Origin: Arthrobacter sp. ISL-28
GTDB lineage: Bacteria > Actinomycetota > Actinomycetes > Actinomycetales > Micrococcaceae
Reading direction: 5' to 3'
DNA: 64,000 bases
Assembly: GCF_018613875.1 (NCBI RefSeq)
Contig: NZ_JAGGPJ010000006.1
Span: 11,002 to 75,001 of the forward strand
Shown: positions 34,324 through 43,827 of the stretch, piece by piece
How the letters are laid out: each line of letters begins with the position of its first letter
Position numbering within the stretch: the first letter of the stretch is position 1
The notes under the pieces: generated by a model
Told to the model about the DNA's origin: nothing
The model's database searches: none
What the model saw: the letters and a program-made list of their open reading frames with translations, nothing else
Position numbers and translations under genes: made by a program

Positions 34324-35040
34324 ATGTCCAAACTGAAATCCGGCGCTGCCGACACCCTTCACGGTGTGCTGCAGGACGGCATGACTCTCGCCGTCGGCGG
34401 TTTTGGCCTGAGCGGCATCCCTGCCGACCTGATCGAGGCCGTGCGGGATTCCGGCGTGCGCGGCTTGACAGTGGTGTCCAACAACATGGGCGTGGACGGC
34501 AAAGGCCTCGGCATCCTGATCGAAGCCGGCCAAGTGCAGAAAGTGATCGCATCCTATGTGGGCGAGAACAAACTGTTCGCCGAGCAGTACCTGGCCGGGC
34601 TGCTCGAGGTGGAGTTCACGCCGCAGGGCACCCTCGCCGAACGCCTCCGCGCCGGCGGCGCCGGCATTCCGGCGTTCTACACCAAGACCGGCGTGGGCAC
34701 ACTTGTTGCAGAAGGCAAGCCGCTCGCGGAGTTCGACGGCGAAACGTACGTGCAGGAGCGCGCCATCCGCGCCGACGTCGCGCTCGTCCACGCGCACACC
34801 GCAGACACCGACGGCAACCTGATCTACCGCTACACCGCCCGGAACTTCAACCCGGTCGTGGCCACCGCGGGAGCCGTGACCGTCGCCGAGGCAGAGGTGA
34901 TTGTGGAGCCCGGCATGCTGGACCCCAACCACATCGTCACGCCCGGCGTGTACGTCCAGCACCTTGTCCGGGCCAGCGGCAGGGCCAAGGACATCGAGCA
35001 GCGGACCGTCCGACCACGGCCGGAGCCCGTCCCCGCCTAA
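34324..35040 (+). CDS. 3-oxoacid CoA-transferase, subunit A
   Basis: A 238-residue alpha subunit of a succinyl-CoA:3-oxoacid (or 3-oxoadipate) CoA-transferase. VGGFGLSGIPADLIEAV is the glycine-rich CoA-binding loop; VSNNMGVDGKGLGILIEAG and YRYTARNFNPVVATAGAVTV are family blocks. ATG 34324 follows GAGGAGATGC; the longer open frame to 34222 crosses the operator. It is first in an operon with subunit B and a thiolase, which would activate a 3-keto acid and cleave it to acyl-CoAs. Acetoacetate or 3-oxoadipate use cannot be separated by sequence alone. Confidence 0.92.
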   Translation: MSKLKSGAADTLHGVLQDGMTLAVGGFGLSGIPADLIEAVRDSGVRGLTVVSNNMGVDGKGLGILIEAGQVQKVIASYVGENKLFAEQYLAGLLEVEFTPQGTLAERLRAGGAGIPAFYTKTGVGTLVAEGKPLAEFDGETYVQERAIRADVALVHAHTADTDGNLIYRYTARNFNPVVATAGAVTVAEAEVIVEPGMLDPNHIVTPGVYVQHLVRASGRAKDIEQRTVRPRPEPVPA

Positions 35041-35112
35041 CCATTCCTTCAGCGCGAATCCTTCAGCGCGAACGAACACTTAAGCCCCCACTCGACCACC
35101 TAGGAGAACCCC

Positions 35113-35808
35113 ATGGCCTGGACCAGGGATGAAATGGCTGCCATCGCGGCCGAGGAACTGAACGACGGCGACTACGTGAACCTGGGCATCGGCATCCCCA
35201 CGCTCGTCGCCAACAACCTGCCCGACGGCGTCCGCGTCGTCCTGCAGAGCGAGAACGGACTCCTCGGCATGGGCCCGTTTCCGTTCGAGGGCGAGGAAGA
35301 CGCCGACCTCATCAACGCCGGCAAACAGACCGTAACGGTCCTCCCCGGCGGCAGCATCTTCGACTCCGCCATCTCCTTCGGCATGATCCGCGGCGGCCAC
35401 GTGAAGGTTGCCATCCTGGGCGCCATGCAGGTCTCCGGCGCCGGCGACCTCGCCAACTGGACCATCCCCGGCAAGATGGTCAAGGGCATGGGCGGGGCCA
35501 TGGACCTCGTCGCCGGGACCCCGCGGGTCGTGGTTCTGACCGAGCACAACGCCAAGGACGGCACCGCCAAGATCGTCAAGGAATGCACCCTTCCGCTCAC
35601 CGGCCTCCGCGTGGTGGATCGGATCATCAGCGACCTCGCGGTTTTTGACCTGGTGAGGCACGAACAAGAAACAGACGGCGGGCGGCAGCTCACACTCACG
35701 CGCCTCGCGCCCGGGGTCACCGTGGAGGAGATCCAGGAAAGGACCGAGGCGGAGTTCACCATTGCACTTGGAAACACCACCCCTGCCCTGCAAGGAGCTA
35801 CAGCATGA
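35113..35808 (+). CDS. 3-oxoacid CoA-transferase, subunit B
   Basis: A 231-residue beta subunit. The catalytic Glu lies in [16 protein letters not shown] (about 52), which forms the glutamyl-CoA intermediate; [17 protein letters not shown] and [20 protein letters not shown] complete the active site. It follows subunit A by 72 bases with AGGAGAACCCC before the ATG, and its stop overlaps the thiolase start by 4 bases (ATGA), so B and thiolase are translationally coupled. Confidence 0.93.
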   Translation: MAWTRDEMAAIAAEELNDGDYVNLGIGIPTLVANNLPDGVRVVLQSENGLLGMGPFPFEGEEDADLINAGKQTVTVLPGGSIFDSAISFGMIRGGHVKVAILGAMQVSGAGDLANWTIPGKMVKGMGGAMDLVAGTPRVVVLTEHNAKDGTAKIVKECTLPLTGLRVVDRIISDLAVFDLVRHEQETDGGRQLTLTRLAPGVTVEEIQERTEAEFTIALGNTTPALQGATA

Positions 35809-37001
35809 GCCTGAAAGAACAGTTCGGCAAAGACGTCCTACTCACCGGGTGGGGCCACAGCCGCTTCGGCAAACTCACCGACGAAACACTTGAATCACTG
35901 ATCGTCCAGGTCGCCACCGAAGCCATCTCCAACGCCGGCATCGAGCCTGCCCAGATCGACGAAATCTACTTCGGCCAGTTCAACTCCGGCATGATGCCGC
36001 TGGCCTTCCCGTCCTCACTGGCCCTGCAGGTCTCACCGGAACTGGCCAACGTGCCCGCCACACGGGTGGAGAACGCGTGCGCCTCGGGATCGGCGGCCTT
36101 CCAGCAGGGCACCAAATCGCTGCTGGCGGGGACTGCGAAAACAGTACTCGTGATCGGCGCCGAGAAGATGACGCAGGCCGGAGCCGACGTCGTGGGCGCG
36201 GCACTGCTGGGGGCGGACTACGACATGGCCGGCCAGACCTCCACTACAGGCTTCACCGGGCTCTTCGCCGACGTCGCCAGGCACTACGAAAAGCGCTACG
36301 GTGCCGCAGTCGGGAACCTCGGCGACGTACTGGGCACCATCGCCGCCAAGAATCACCGCAACGGCGTAGACAATCCCTACGCCCAGCTCCGCAAGGACCT
36401 CGGTGAGGAGTTCTGCCGCACGGTCTCGGACAAGAACCCGATGGTGGCCGACCCGCTGCGCCGCACCGACTGCTCCCCCGTGTCCGACGGCGCCGCAGCC
36501 GTCGTGCTCTCCAGGTCGCCAGGAGCCGGTGCCGCCGCTCCCGTTCGGCTCGCAGGTTTCGGCCATGCCAATGACTTCTTCCCGGCAGAACGACGCGACC
36601 CGACCGCCTTCGCCGCCACCCGGGCTTCCTGGCAGCGTGCCCTGGCTATGGCCGGTGTGGGGCTGGAGGACCTGGACTTCGCCGAAGTCCACGACTGCTT
36701 CACCATCGCGGAGCTGCTCATGTACGAGGCCATGGGCCTGACCGAGCCAGGCCAGGGCGCCCGCGCCCTCGAGGAAGGCTGGGTGTTCAAGGACGGCAAG
36801 CTGCCTGTCAACGTCTCCGGCGGTCTCAAGGCCAAGGGCCACCCGGTCGGAGCGACAGGCGTTTCCCAGCAAGTCATCGCTGCCATGCAGCTCAGCGGCA
36901 CCGCGGGCGACATGCAGCTGGCCACCCCCCGGCGCGCTGCGGTTCAGAACATGGGCGGCGTAGGGATTGCCAACTACGTGAGCGTGCTTGAGGCCGTCTA
37001 A
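35805..37001 (+). CDS. Thiolase, SCP-x-like acetyl-CoA C-acetyltransferase family
   Basis: A 398-residue thiolase. The nucleophilic Cys is in [16 protein letters not shown] (about 90). [16 protein letters not shown] and [15 protein letters not shown] give the second Cys and His of the SCP-x branch, rather than the CxGGGxG end of classical FadA/PcaF thiolases. It would cleave the 3-ketoacyl-CoA made by the adjoining CoA-transferase. Overlaps subunit B by 4 bases; last gene before a terminator. Confidence 0.9.
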   Translation: MSLKEQFGKDVLLTGWGHSRFGKLTDETLESLIVQVATEAISNAGIEPAQIDEIYFGQFNSGMMPLAFPSSLALQVSPELANVPATRVENACASGSAAFQQGTKSLLAGTAKTVLVIGAEKMTQAGADVVGAALLGADYDMAGQTSTTGFTGLFADVARHYEKRYGAAVGNLGDVLGTIAAKNHRNGVDNPYAQLRKDLGEEFCRTVSDKNPMVADPLRRTDCSPVSDGAAAVVLSRSPGAGAAAPVRLAGFGHANDFFPAERRDPTAFAATRASWQRALAMAGVGLEDLDFAEVHDCFTIAELLMYEAMGLTEPGQGARALEEGWVFKDGKLPVNVSGGLKAKGHPVGATGVSQQVIAAMQLSGTAGDMQLATPRRAAVQNMGGVGIANYVSVLEAV

Positions 37002-37035
37002 AGCTCCGACGGCTGCCGAACCAGCCCAGTTTTGA

Positions 37036-37063
37036 TGCGCCCGCCCCACCGGGCAGGCGCATT
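37036..37063 (+). terminator. Terminator after the CoA-transferase/thiolase operon
   Basis: ATGCGCCCGCCC pairs with GGGCAGGCGCAT (one G-T pair) around a short loop, 35 bases after the thiolase stop, followed by TATCTC. Confidence 0.6.
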
Positions 37064-37116
37064 ATCTCAGGCGGCGCGGCCAAAACCGGGCCGGTTCAGC
37101 ACACCCCGGCCGCCTG

Positions 37117-37992
37117 TCAGCCGTGGACCCGTATCAGCCGGGCAATTTCGGCAAAGCCGAGCCGCTCCGCGTTGTCCAAGGCCGTCCGGCCTTCTGGATC
37201 ACGGATGGTGGGGTCGGCGCCGGCAGCCAGAAGCAGCCGGACCACTTCCTGTTGCCTCGGCCCGCCCTTATTAAGGAGGATTGCCTCCTGCATCGCGGTC
37301 CAGCCGAGATTGTTCACGTGGTTGACCGGGACGCCGGCCGCGATGAGAATCCGGACAGTCTCCACGTGGCCGTGTTCGCTGGCCGGAATGAGCGCAGTTC
37401 CGCCGAAACGGTTGGTGCTGGACACGTCCGCGCGATTGGCCAGGGTCAGCCGAAGCACCTCGTTGAAACCTTCCGCTCCCGCATAGAGGAATGCCGAATC
37501 CTGGATGGAGTCCTTGGCGTTGACGTTGCCGCCCGCTTGGATCAGCCGCTTGACCAGCGGCGCATTGTTGGCTTTGGCCGCAAGAATCAGCTGCTGGTCG
37601 AGCTCCGCCTGCGCTTCGGGTGACAGGGCTGGCCGGGACGTGGCAGCCGATGCCCGCGTGGATGGCGGCTTTGGCTTCGCCCGCAAGGGCTGGGCGGGTC
37701 GCGATGTGCCAGACGCCGAGGGTCCGATGGTGGGCGGGCTGTCCGTTGCCGGGCTGTCCGAGGCGGTGCTGGAAGCCCCAAGGTCAGAACCACGGCCTGA
37801 GCCGCCGTCCGGAGAAACGGAGCTGGCACCCGTGCCGCCCGGGCTACAGCCCGCCAGCACCGACACCACCACGGCGGCCACCACAGCCTTCGCGGCGACC
37901 ATCCGGGCGTGTGCCGGCAGGACTCCTGGCCGGTCGGCAGCCCTGAGGCAAGCCCTGAACCGCGCCCTGAACCGCGCCCTGAACCGCGCCAT
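37117..37992 (-). CDS. Ankyrin-repeat lipoprotein
   Basis: Up to 291 residues. A lipobox is present in VVAAVVVSVLAGCSPGG (Cys about 49), followed by a 90-residue Ser/Pro/Thr-rich tether and four ankyrin repeats (about 135-290): LVKRLIQAGGNVNAKDSIQD, RFGGTALIPASEHGHVETVR, LGWTAMQEAI and EVVRLLLAAGADPTIRDPEG. It is an exported, lipid-anchored ankyrin protein. The listed start gives an unusually long Arg-rich n-region made by a 12-bp tandem repeat; ATG 37902 (MVAAKAVVAAVV) is an alternative that gives a normal signal peptide. Confidence 0.75.
   Translation of the reverse strand: MARFRARFRARFRACLRAADRPGVLPAHARMVAAKAVVAAVVVSVLAGCSPGGTGASSVSPDGGSGRGSDLGASSTASDSPATDSPPTIGPSASGTSRPAQPLRAKPKPPSTRASAATSRPALSPEAQAELDQQLILAAKANNAPLVKRLIQAGGNVNAKDSIQDSAFLYAGAEGFNEVLRLTLANRADVSSTNRFGGTALIPASEHGHVETVRILIAAGVPVNHVNNLGWTAMQEAILLNKGGPRQQEVVRLLLAAGADPTIRDPEGRTALDNAERLGFAEIARLIRVHG
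37941..37988. repeat. 12-bp tandem repeat at the 5' end of the ankyrin lipoprotein gene
   Basis: Unit CCCTGAACCGCG occurs three times exactly (37953-37988), preceded by a degenerate copy. It encodes the repeated Arg-Phe-Arg-Ala at the N-terminus. Copy number changes would be in frame. Confidence 0.75.
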
Positions 37993-38001
37993 AAGCCGAG
38001 C

Positions 38002-38592
38002 CTACTCAGCAGCGCCCGAAATGGCAGCGGCACCGGCGGCCGCGCAGGCTTCGTCTAGCTTGCCGTCAGGTGCGCCGCCCACGCCGATCCCGGCCACGGA
38101 AACGCCGTTGACCTTGAGCGGGACCCCGCCAGGCAAGAACAGCGTGCCGGGCAGGTCTGCGATGCTGGGGCCGCTGCCTGTGATGCGCTTGGCGAGTTCA
38201 CTCGTCGGAACCCCGAAGGCGGCAGCGGTGTAGGCCTTCTGCTTCGCGGATTCGATGGTGTGCTCGGCGGCGTTATCTCCTCGGAGGACGGCCTGGACTG
38301 TGCCGAAGCGGTCCACCAGGGCCACGCTCACGAACGGCAGCTTGTCCGCCTGGCATTTGGCAAGCGCTGCGCCCACGGCCTTTGCTGAGGCGCCGATGCT
38401 GATCCTGTTCTGCGAAAGGACGCTGTCGGCCACCGGCTGAATATCCGCGACCGGTACAACAGCAGGCGCCTCAACCGGGGCGGAGGCCGGCACCGGCGCA
38501 GCTGTCCCGGCGTTGGCGGCGGCGGTTGCACCCGCCGTGAGGACGAGTGCTCCGGCTGCGGCGGCGGCAAAAACCTTGTTGGACTTCTTCAC
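38002..38592 (-). CDS. Exported GlcG/HbpS-family protein (heme-binding-like)
   Basis: A 196-residue protein with signal peptide MKKSNKVFAAAAAGALVLTA through AANA, then an Ala/Pro-rich tether and a GlcG/HbpS domain: KLPFVSVALVDRFGTVQAVL, SAKQKAYTAAAFGVPTSELA and LPGGVPLKVNGVSVAGIGVG. HbpS of Streptomyces binds haem and talks to a two-component sensor; a histidine kinase gene follows 220 bases away on the other strand, but a functional link is only a suggestion. Function otherwise unknown. Confidence 0.85.
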   Translation of the reverse strand: MKKSNKVFAAAAAGALVLTAGATAAANAGTAAPVPASAPVEAPAVVPVADIQPVADSVLSQNRISIGASAKAVGAALAKCQADKLPFVSVALVDRFGTVQAVLRGDNAAEHTIESAKQKAYTAAAFGVPTSELAKRITGSGPSIADLPGTLFLPGGVPLKVNGVSVAGIGVGGAPDGKLDEACAAAGAAAISGAAE

Positions 38593-38809
38593 GGCAGTTC
38601 TCCTGTATGGCGCTGGACCTCAGCCGAAACTCGGCGGCTGAGTCGGGTACGTTTCCATCGTGCCGTCAGTCGGGAAGGCACACATCGGGCCTTCGGCGGG
38701 GCCTGGCTCCGCCATAAGGCCAGCCGTATCAGCCAAAAGGCTGAGAGACCAGCAACGGCGCCGGCAATAGCATGGTGGGTAGCACTCCCTCCACCGGAAA
38801 CCGGATCCC

Positions 38810-40027
38810 ATGCCTACCCCAACCACCGGCCCCGCCCCGGCCACCGCCCCCGAAAATCTGCCAGGCCACGCAGCAACAACAGGCGCCCTCGGCAGGATCG
38901 ACGCCGCCGTCCACCTTGGATTCGCAGTCCTGTTGGTGGCTTCGGCGGTGCGTTATGTGATGCGCCACAGCCCGGCGGACAATCTCTTCGTCCTGGCTCT
39001 GGCAGCAGCCGCCTGCATTCTCTACACCGTCATCGCAGTGCTTGCCCAGCGCCGGCGCCCCTGGGCTGTCTGGATGTTTGTCCTCGTGGGGCTGTGGGCC
39101 GTGCTGGTCATCGCTGCGCCGAGTTTCGCCTGGTGTTCCTTCGCGCTCTTCTTTCTCTGCCGCACGGCCTTCACGGGTGCTGTGGGCTATGCTGCGGCGG
39201 GCGCGACGACAGCCGCCACCGCCGTCGGCCTGTTCCGGCTCAGCAACGGCACCGACCTTGCCATGCTGCTCGGCCCGCTCGCCGTCGGCGTCATGCTGAC
39301 GCTGATCTATGACCGCATCGAGCACGACGCCGCGGAGCAGCGCCGCCTCCACGCTGAAGTATCCCTGGCCGAGGGACAGCTGGCGGCCAGCGAGCGCCGG
39401 GCGGGCACCATCGCCGAACGGGAGCGCGTGTCCCGCGAAATCCACGACACTGTAACGCAGGGCCTGGCCAGCAGCCTGCTGCTCCTGGAGGCGGCGAACC
39501 GCTCGTGGCCGTGCCCCTCATCCCGGGAGGACCTCGACCGGGCCACCGAGCTGCTGCGCGGAAACCTGTCCGAGACGCGCAGCCTCGTCCACGAACTCGC
39601 CTCGCCCGGGCTCGACAATTCGCCCCTTCCCACGGCAGTCCTGCAGGCGGCGTCCCAGTACGTCCCCGGGGCCCGGCTCCTGGTCACTGGTGAGCCGCGG
39701 CCCGTTCCGGCCGACATCCGCCATGCCCTCTTGCGGGTGGTGCAGAGCGCGGCGGCGAACATCCAACTCCATGCGTCCGCCACGACCGCAACGGTGACGC
39801 TCGGTTTCCTCCCGGACGCCATCACCCTGGATATTTACGACGACGGCACGGGCTTTGATCCCGAAGCGGCAGCACCGCCGTCGGACTCGGGGGGATACGG
39901 GCTGAGGGCCATGCGGCAGCGGGTGGAGCAGCTGGGCGGCGTATTCTCGGTGGAAAGCGCACCGGGCGATGGGACCATCGTGGCCGCTCAGCTCCCGGTG
40001 CAGCGGGCCCGTCAGGAGGATGCATGA
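38810..40027 (+). CDS. Two-component sensor histidine kinase, NarL/DesK type
   Basis: A 405-residue membrane kinase. Five or so helices (about 30-185) form a membrane sensor, a short coiled coil follows, then HisKA_3 with phosphorylated His in RVSREIHDTVTQGLASSLLL (about 211) and a HATPase_c domain (LDIYDDGTGFDPEAA, GGYGLRAMRQRVEQLGG). The N-box Asn region reads VVQSAAANIQLHA, a departure from the usual ExxxNxxKH, so ATP binding may be unusual. It overlaps the response regulator gene by 4 bases. Confidence 0.9.
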   Translation: MPTPTTGPAPATAPENLPGHAATTGALGRIDAAVHLGFAVLLVASAVRYVMRHSPADNLFVLALAAAACILYTVIAVLAQRRRPWAVWMFVLVGLWAVLVIAAPSFAWCSFALFFLCRTAFTGAVGYAAAGATTAATAVGLFRLSNGTDLAMLLGPLAVGVMLTLIYDRIEHDAAEQRRLHAEVSLAEGQLAASERRAGTIAERERVSREIHDTVTQGLASSLLLLEAANRSWPCPSSREDLDRATELLRGNLSETRSLVHELASPGLDNSPLPTAVLQAASQYVPGARLLVTGEPRPVPADIRHALLRVVQSAAANIQLHASATTATVTLGFLPDAITLDIYDDGTGFDPEAAAPPSDSGGYGLRAMRQRVEQLGGVFSVESAPGDGTIVAAQLPVQRARQEDA

Positions 40028-40650
40028 GGTCAATCACCGTACTCCTCGTGGACGATCATTTCGTGGTCCGGAGCGGGCTGAAAGCCCTGCTGGGCACCCA
40101 GCCGGACATCCAAGTCGTGGCCGAGGCGGCATCGGGCGAAGAAGCCCTGGCGATGGTGGAGGAACATTCCCCTGCCGTGGTGGTGATGGACCTGGCCATG
40201 GGCGCCGGGATGGACGGCATCGAGGCCATCCGGAGAATCCGCGAGCGTAACGGCAGGCAAGCGGTCCTCGTGTTCACGACGTACGATTCCGACGCCGACA
40301 TCGTCCGGGCGGTGGACGCGGGTGCCATGGGCTACCTGCTCAAGGACGCCGCCCCGGAGGAGATCTTCGCCGCAATCCGTGGCGCCGTTCAGGGCAAGAG
40401 CGTGATGAGCGCCCCGGTGGCCTCCCGGCTGTTCCAGCAGCTGCGCAACCCCGACGAAGTCCTGACGCCGCGCGAGGCCGAGTTACTGAGCCTCCTGACC
40501 GAGGGGCTCAGCAACCGGGAACTCGGCCAGCGGCTCTTCATCTCCGAGGCCACGGTCAAGACACACCTGGCCCACATCTACGCCAAGCTCGGGGTGGAGA
40601 CCAGGGCGGCGGCAATCGCCACCGCCATCCGTCGGGAGGGCATGCGCTAG
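40024..40650 (+). CDS. Response regulator, NarL/LuxR family
   Basis: A 208-residue regulator. Receiver domain: ITVLLVDDHFVVRSGLKALL (Asp pair about 10-11), phospho-acceptor Asp in AVVVMDLAMGAGMDG (about 56), Thr in LVFTTYDSD and Lys in GYLLKDAAPEE. C-terminal LuxR HTH: LTPREAELLSLLTEGLSNRE through RLFISEATVKTHLAHIYAKL. Its partner is the adjoining kinase; targets unknown. Confidence 0.93.
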   Translation: MRSITVLLVDDHFVVRSGLKALLGTQPDIQVVAEAASGEEALAMVEEHSPAVVVMDLAMGAGMDGIEAIRRIRERNGRQAVLVFTTYDSDADIVRAVDAGAMGYLLKDAAPEEIFAAIRGAVQGKSVMSAPVASRLFQQLRNPDEVLTPREAELLSLLTEGLSNRELGQRLFISEATVKTHLAHIYAKLGVETRAAAIATAIRREGMR

Positions 40651-40785
40651 GGCCTGCAGCTGCTGGGGCCAAAGCTGCTGGGACCGCGGGACGAATCCGC
40701 GCTCCTCCATGCCGGGCTATTGCGGGAGCGCGGACCGCGGTCTACGGTGATCGGCATCATCATCCACCACCGTCAAGGAGTCGTC

Positions 40786-41097
40786 ATGGCCGGGTTTGTT
40801 CAGATCATCGAATTCCAGACCTCCCGCATCAAGGAGATTGAAGAACTGGGCCGCCCTTCAAGGACTGAAGGGAGCACGCCGCCGACGTTCCGCCACATCA
40901 TGGCCACCGCGGACCGGGACCGTCCGGGAACCTACCTCACTATCGTGGAATTCGATTCGTACGACTCGGCCATGGAAAACTCCAGCCGGCCGGAGACGTC
41001 CGAATTCGCCGCGAAAATGGCTGCCCTCTGTGATGGGGATCCCGTCTTCCGCAATCTTGATGTGATGTGGGAGGACAAGGGCGAGGACGTCCCTTAG
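40786..41097 (+). CDS. Small dimeric alpha-beta-barrel-type protein
   Basis: A 103-residue protein starting MAGFVQIIEFQTSRIKEIEE at 40786, with AAGGAG five bases upstream; the frame is open from 40720 but without support. The pattern of two beta strands around FRHIMATADRDRPGTYLTIV and EFDSYDSAMENSSRPETSEF suggests a ferredoxin-like/antibiotic-biosynthesis-monooxygenase fold. Cytosolic, no catalytic motif recognised. Function unknown. Confidence 0.7.
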   Translation: MAGFVQIIEFQTSRIKEIEELGRPSRTEGSTPPTFRHIMATADRDRPGTYLTIVEFDSYDSAMENSSRPETSEFAAKMAALCDGDPVFRNLDVMWEDKGEDVP

Positions 41098-41221
41098 GGC
41101 GAGTCGGGGGCGGACGGATCGAGGCGCAGGAAAAGGGCTGGCCGGAGGCACCATCACGAGGCTGCGCAACGGGCCGACCGCCTGCCCGGACCGTGACGGT
41201 GCACGGGTGCCGCCGGGACGG

Positions 41222-42145
41222 TTACTTGGCCGCCCGCGACCTGTACTCGCGCGGAGTTGCTCCGGTTTCGTTGAGGAACTGCCGGTTGAAGTTGGAAAGA
41301 TTGGAGAAGCCCACCTCGTAGCAGATGGTGGAAATCGCCATATCGCTGCGTTCCAGGAGGCGGCGGGCATGCGCCAGACGGAGCTTCCGGACCAAATCGC
41401 TGAAATTCTGTCCGGTTGCCCGCTTAAAGTATTTCGAAAAGGTTGGCTCGGTCATTCCGACCAAAGCGGCGGCCTCAGACATCCTGATAACCCCGGCGTG
41501 GTTGGTGAAGACGTATTCGAGCACGATGTCCACGACGGCAGCCGCTTGGCTGTCCAGCTGCGGCCTGAACCATTCATCCGCCAAGTACCGTCGCTCCGGT
41601 TCCGGGGCCCGGACGAGGGTTGTGAACAGTCCAATCAGATGATGGAGCCGTTCCAGGCCGTGGGATGCGCCCATGGCCTCAATCGTTTCCGCTGCTCTTG
41701 CCGCCGATTGCCCAAGGAACTGGATACCCCTGGCGGACTCCTCAAGTAGCTGCTTCGCCTCGTCCAGTTCCGGAAGCAGCGCAGCACACTGGTGAAACCA
41801 TTTGCCGTCGAACTGAATAACGGCGTCGCGCCGCTCGATAAGCTCGCCGGGGTCCAGGTCGCTGACCCAGTCGTGAGGCAGCCCCGATCCGATGAGCGCA
41901 ACATGGCCTGCCTCGAACGTCCCGATATGGTCCCCGACGATGAACTTGCCGGTCCCTTTCCTGATCAGGTGGATCTCATACTCGGGATGGTAGTTCCACC
42001 GCGCGATCGCGCTGGGGTAGTCATGTTCATGCCAGCGCACCGAGTGATGAGGATCGGCCGGTATCACTTCACGGTCGGCCCGCATTCCCAAGAGCCGCTC
42101 GGCCAGCCGTGCAGTGGCGTCCTGCTTGGAGGCGGCAGCGTCCAT
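41222..42145 (-). CDS. AraC-family transcriptional regulator
   Basis: A 307-residue regulator. N-terminal cupin effector domain (NYHPEYEIHLIRKGTGKFIV, TFEAGHVALIGSGLPHDWVS) and C-terminal double helix-turn-helix (RMSEAAALVGMTEPTFSKYF, AISTICYEVGFSNLSNFNRQ). It faces the polyol ABC operon across 268 bases that include an 18-bp palindrome, so it is the likely activator of that operon, with a sugar or polyol as effector (inferred). Confidence 0.92.
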   Translation of the reverse strand: MDAAASKQDATARLAERLLGMRADREVIPADPHHSVRWHEHDYPSAIARWNYHPEYEIHLIRKGTGKFIVGDHIGTFEAGHVALIGSGLPHDWVSDLDPGELIERRDAVIQFDGKWFHQCAALLPELDEAKQLLEESARGIQFLGQSAARAAETIEAMGASHGLERLHHLIGLFTTLVRAPEPERRYLADEWFRPQLDSQAAAVVDIVLEYVFTNHAGVIRMSEAAALVGMTEPTFSKYFKRATGQNFSDLVRKLRLAHARRLLERSDMAISTICYEVGFSNLSNFNRQFLNETGATPREYRSRAAK

Positions 42146-42319
42146 GGATACTCCTTAACAGGGCGCAGACAGTTATGAAATCTGGACGGACGGACGGTCC
42201 TCTCCCCCAAGGATACCGCTCCTCTTGCCGAAGCCACTGGAAAATTAGTATCAAAACCCAGCAAGCAGCGTGCTAGTTGCGCGGGCTCCTGATCCCTAAC
42301 GTTGAAGTACAAACACCCC

Positions 42320-42337
42320 GTGGGACACAAGTCCCAC
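42320..42337. promoter_or_regulatory. Palindrome in the AraC/polyol operon intergenic region
   Basis: GTGGGAC-ACAA-GTCCCAC, a perfect 7-bp inverted repeat 75 bases before the binding-protein start. A candidate operator or leader hairpin. A GGAC tetranucleotide repeat also occurs near 42185. Confidence 0.5.
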
Positions 42338-42412
42338 CACTTCCAGTCCCGGACAACGCAGCTGTTGATCCGTGCACTGGCCCCCATGAAGCCAAGAACA
42401 AAGGAGTCCTTA

Positions 42413-43762
42413 ATGCGCCCAAAAATACGCGTCGCAGCACTGGCCGCAGGTGCCCTGTGCATCGCCCTTTCCGCCACAGCCTGCTCAGGTGCCGGCGGCG
42501 GAAGCGCCGCGGGTGAGCAGAACAGCGTCAATGTCCTGATGGTGAACAACCCGCAGATGGAGGACCTGCAGAGGCTGACGGCGGATAACTTCACTAAGGA
42601 AACCGGGATCAAGGTGAACTACACCGTGCTGCCGGAGAACGACGTCCGGGCCAAGATCAGCCAGGAGTTCTCCAGCCAGGCCGGCCAGTACGATGTGGCG
42701 TCGCTGTCCAACTACGAGATCCCGTTCTACTCGGAGAACGGCTGGCTGGCGCCGCTCGACAGTGTGGCCAAGGACGCCGAGTTCAACCAGGGGGACATTC
42801 TTCCGGCTTACACGGCATCCCTTACGGGCAAGGACGGCAAGCTTTACGGTGAACCGTTCTACGGGGAGTCCTCGTTCCTGATGTACCGGAAGGATATTTT
42901 CGAGGCCAAGGGCCTGACGATGCCGGAGAAGCCGACCTGGGACCAGATCGCCGATCTGGCAGCGAAGGCCGACGGCGCGGCGCCGGGAATGAAGGGCATC
43001 TGCCTGCGCGGCCAGCCGGGCTGGGGCCAGGTCTTCGCGCCGCTGACCACCGTGGTGAACACCTTCGGCGGCACCTGGTTCGACAAGGACTGGAACGCGA
43101 AGGTCAACTCCCCCGAATTCACTGAAGCGACCGAGTTTTACGTGGACCTTGTCCGCAAGCACGGTGAGGCCGGCGCTGCGCAGGCCGGGTTCACCGAGTG
43201 CCTGAACAACATGAGCCAGAGCAAGGTTGCCATGTGGTACGACGCCACCTCCGCAGCAGGCGCTTTGGAAGCCGATGCCTCCCCGGTGAAGGGCAAGATC
43301 GGCTACGCCCAGGCGCCGGTGAAGAAGACGGATTCTTCGGGCTGGCTGTGGACCTGGTCCTGGGGCGTCCAGGCAGCGTCGAAGAAGCAGGATGCTGCCG
43401 GCAAATTCATCGCCTGGGCAAGCTCGAAGAAGTATGAAGAACTCGTGGCGTCCAAGCTGGGCTGGGCGAAGGTTCCGTCCGGGAAGCGCATCTCCACCTA
43501 TGAGAACGCCGACTTCCAGAAGGCCGCGCCGTTCTTCAAGGCCGAACGCTCTGCCATCGAGAACGCGGATCCGAAGAATCCCGGCGTGCAGGAGCGCCCG
43601 GTCGTGGGCATCCAGTTCGTCGGCATTCCCGAGTTCGCTGATCTGGGCACCACTGTCTCCCAGGGTGTCAGCTCCGCCATTGCAGGGCAGGGATCCGTGG
43701 CCGATGCGCTGGCCAAGGGCCAGGAAGCCGCTCAGAAAATCGGCGACAAGTACAAGAAGTAA
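42413..43762 (+). CDS. Polyol/sugar ABC transporter substrate-binding lipoprotein
   Basis: A 449-residue family 1 extracellular binding protein. Signal peptide and lipobox ALCIALSATAC (Cys about 24), then the binding lobes (YDVASLSNYEIPFYSENGWL, EPFYGESSFLMYRKDIFEAK, CLNNMSQSKVAMWYDATSAA). ATG 42413 follows AAGGAG six bases upstream. First gene of an operon with two permeases and a polyol dehydrogenase, which suggests sorbitol, mannitol, xylitol or similar as ligand. Confidence 0.93.
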   Translation: MRPKIRVAALAAGALCIALSATACSGAGGGSAAGEQNSVNVLMVNNPQMEDLQRLTADNFTKETGIKVNYTVLPENDVRAKISQEFSSQAGQYDVASLSNYEIPFYSENGWLAPLDSVAKDAEFNQGDILPAYTASLTGKDGKLYGEPFYGESSFLMYRKDIFEAKGLTMPEKPTWDQIADLAAKADGAAPGMKGICLRGQPGWGQVFAPLTTVVNTFGGTWFDKDWNAKVNSPEFTEATEFYVDLVRKHGEAGAAQAGFTECLNNMSQSKVAMWYDATSAAGALEADASPVKGKIGYAQAPVKKTDSSGWLWTWSWGVQAASKKQDAAGKFIAWASSKKYEELVASKLGWAKVPSGKRISTYENADFQKAAPFFKAERSAIENADPKNPGVQERPVVGIQFVGIPEFADLGTTVSQGVSSAIAGQGSVADALAKGQEAAQKIGDKYKK

Positions 43763-43827
43763 CCACCAATCCACCAATGGTCCGGTGGCCCGCCCGATGG
43801 CGGGCCACAGCACCGCAGGAGAACATC

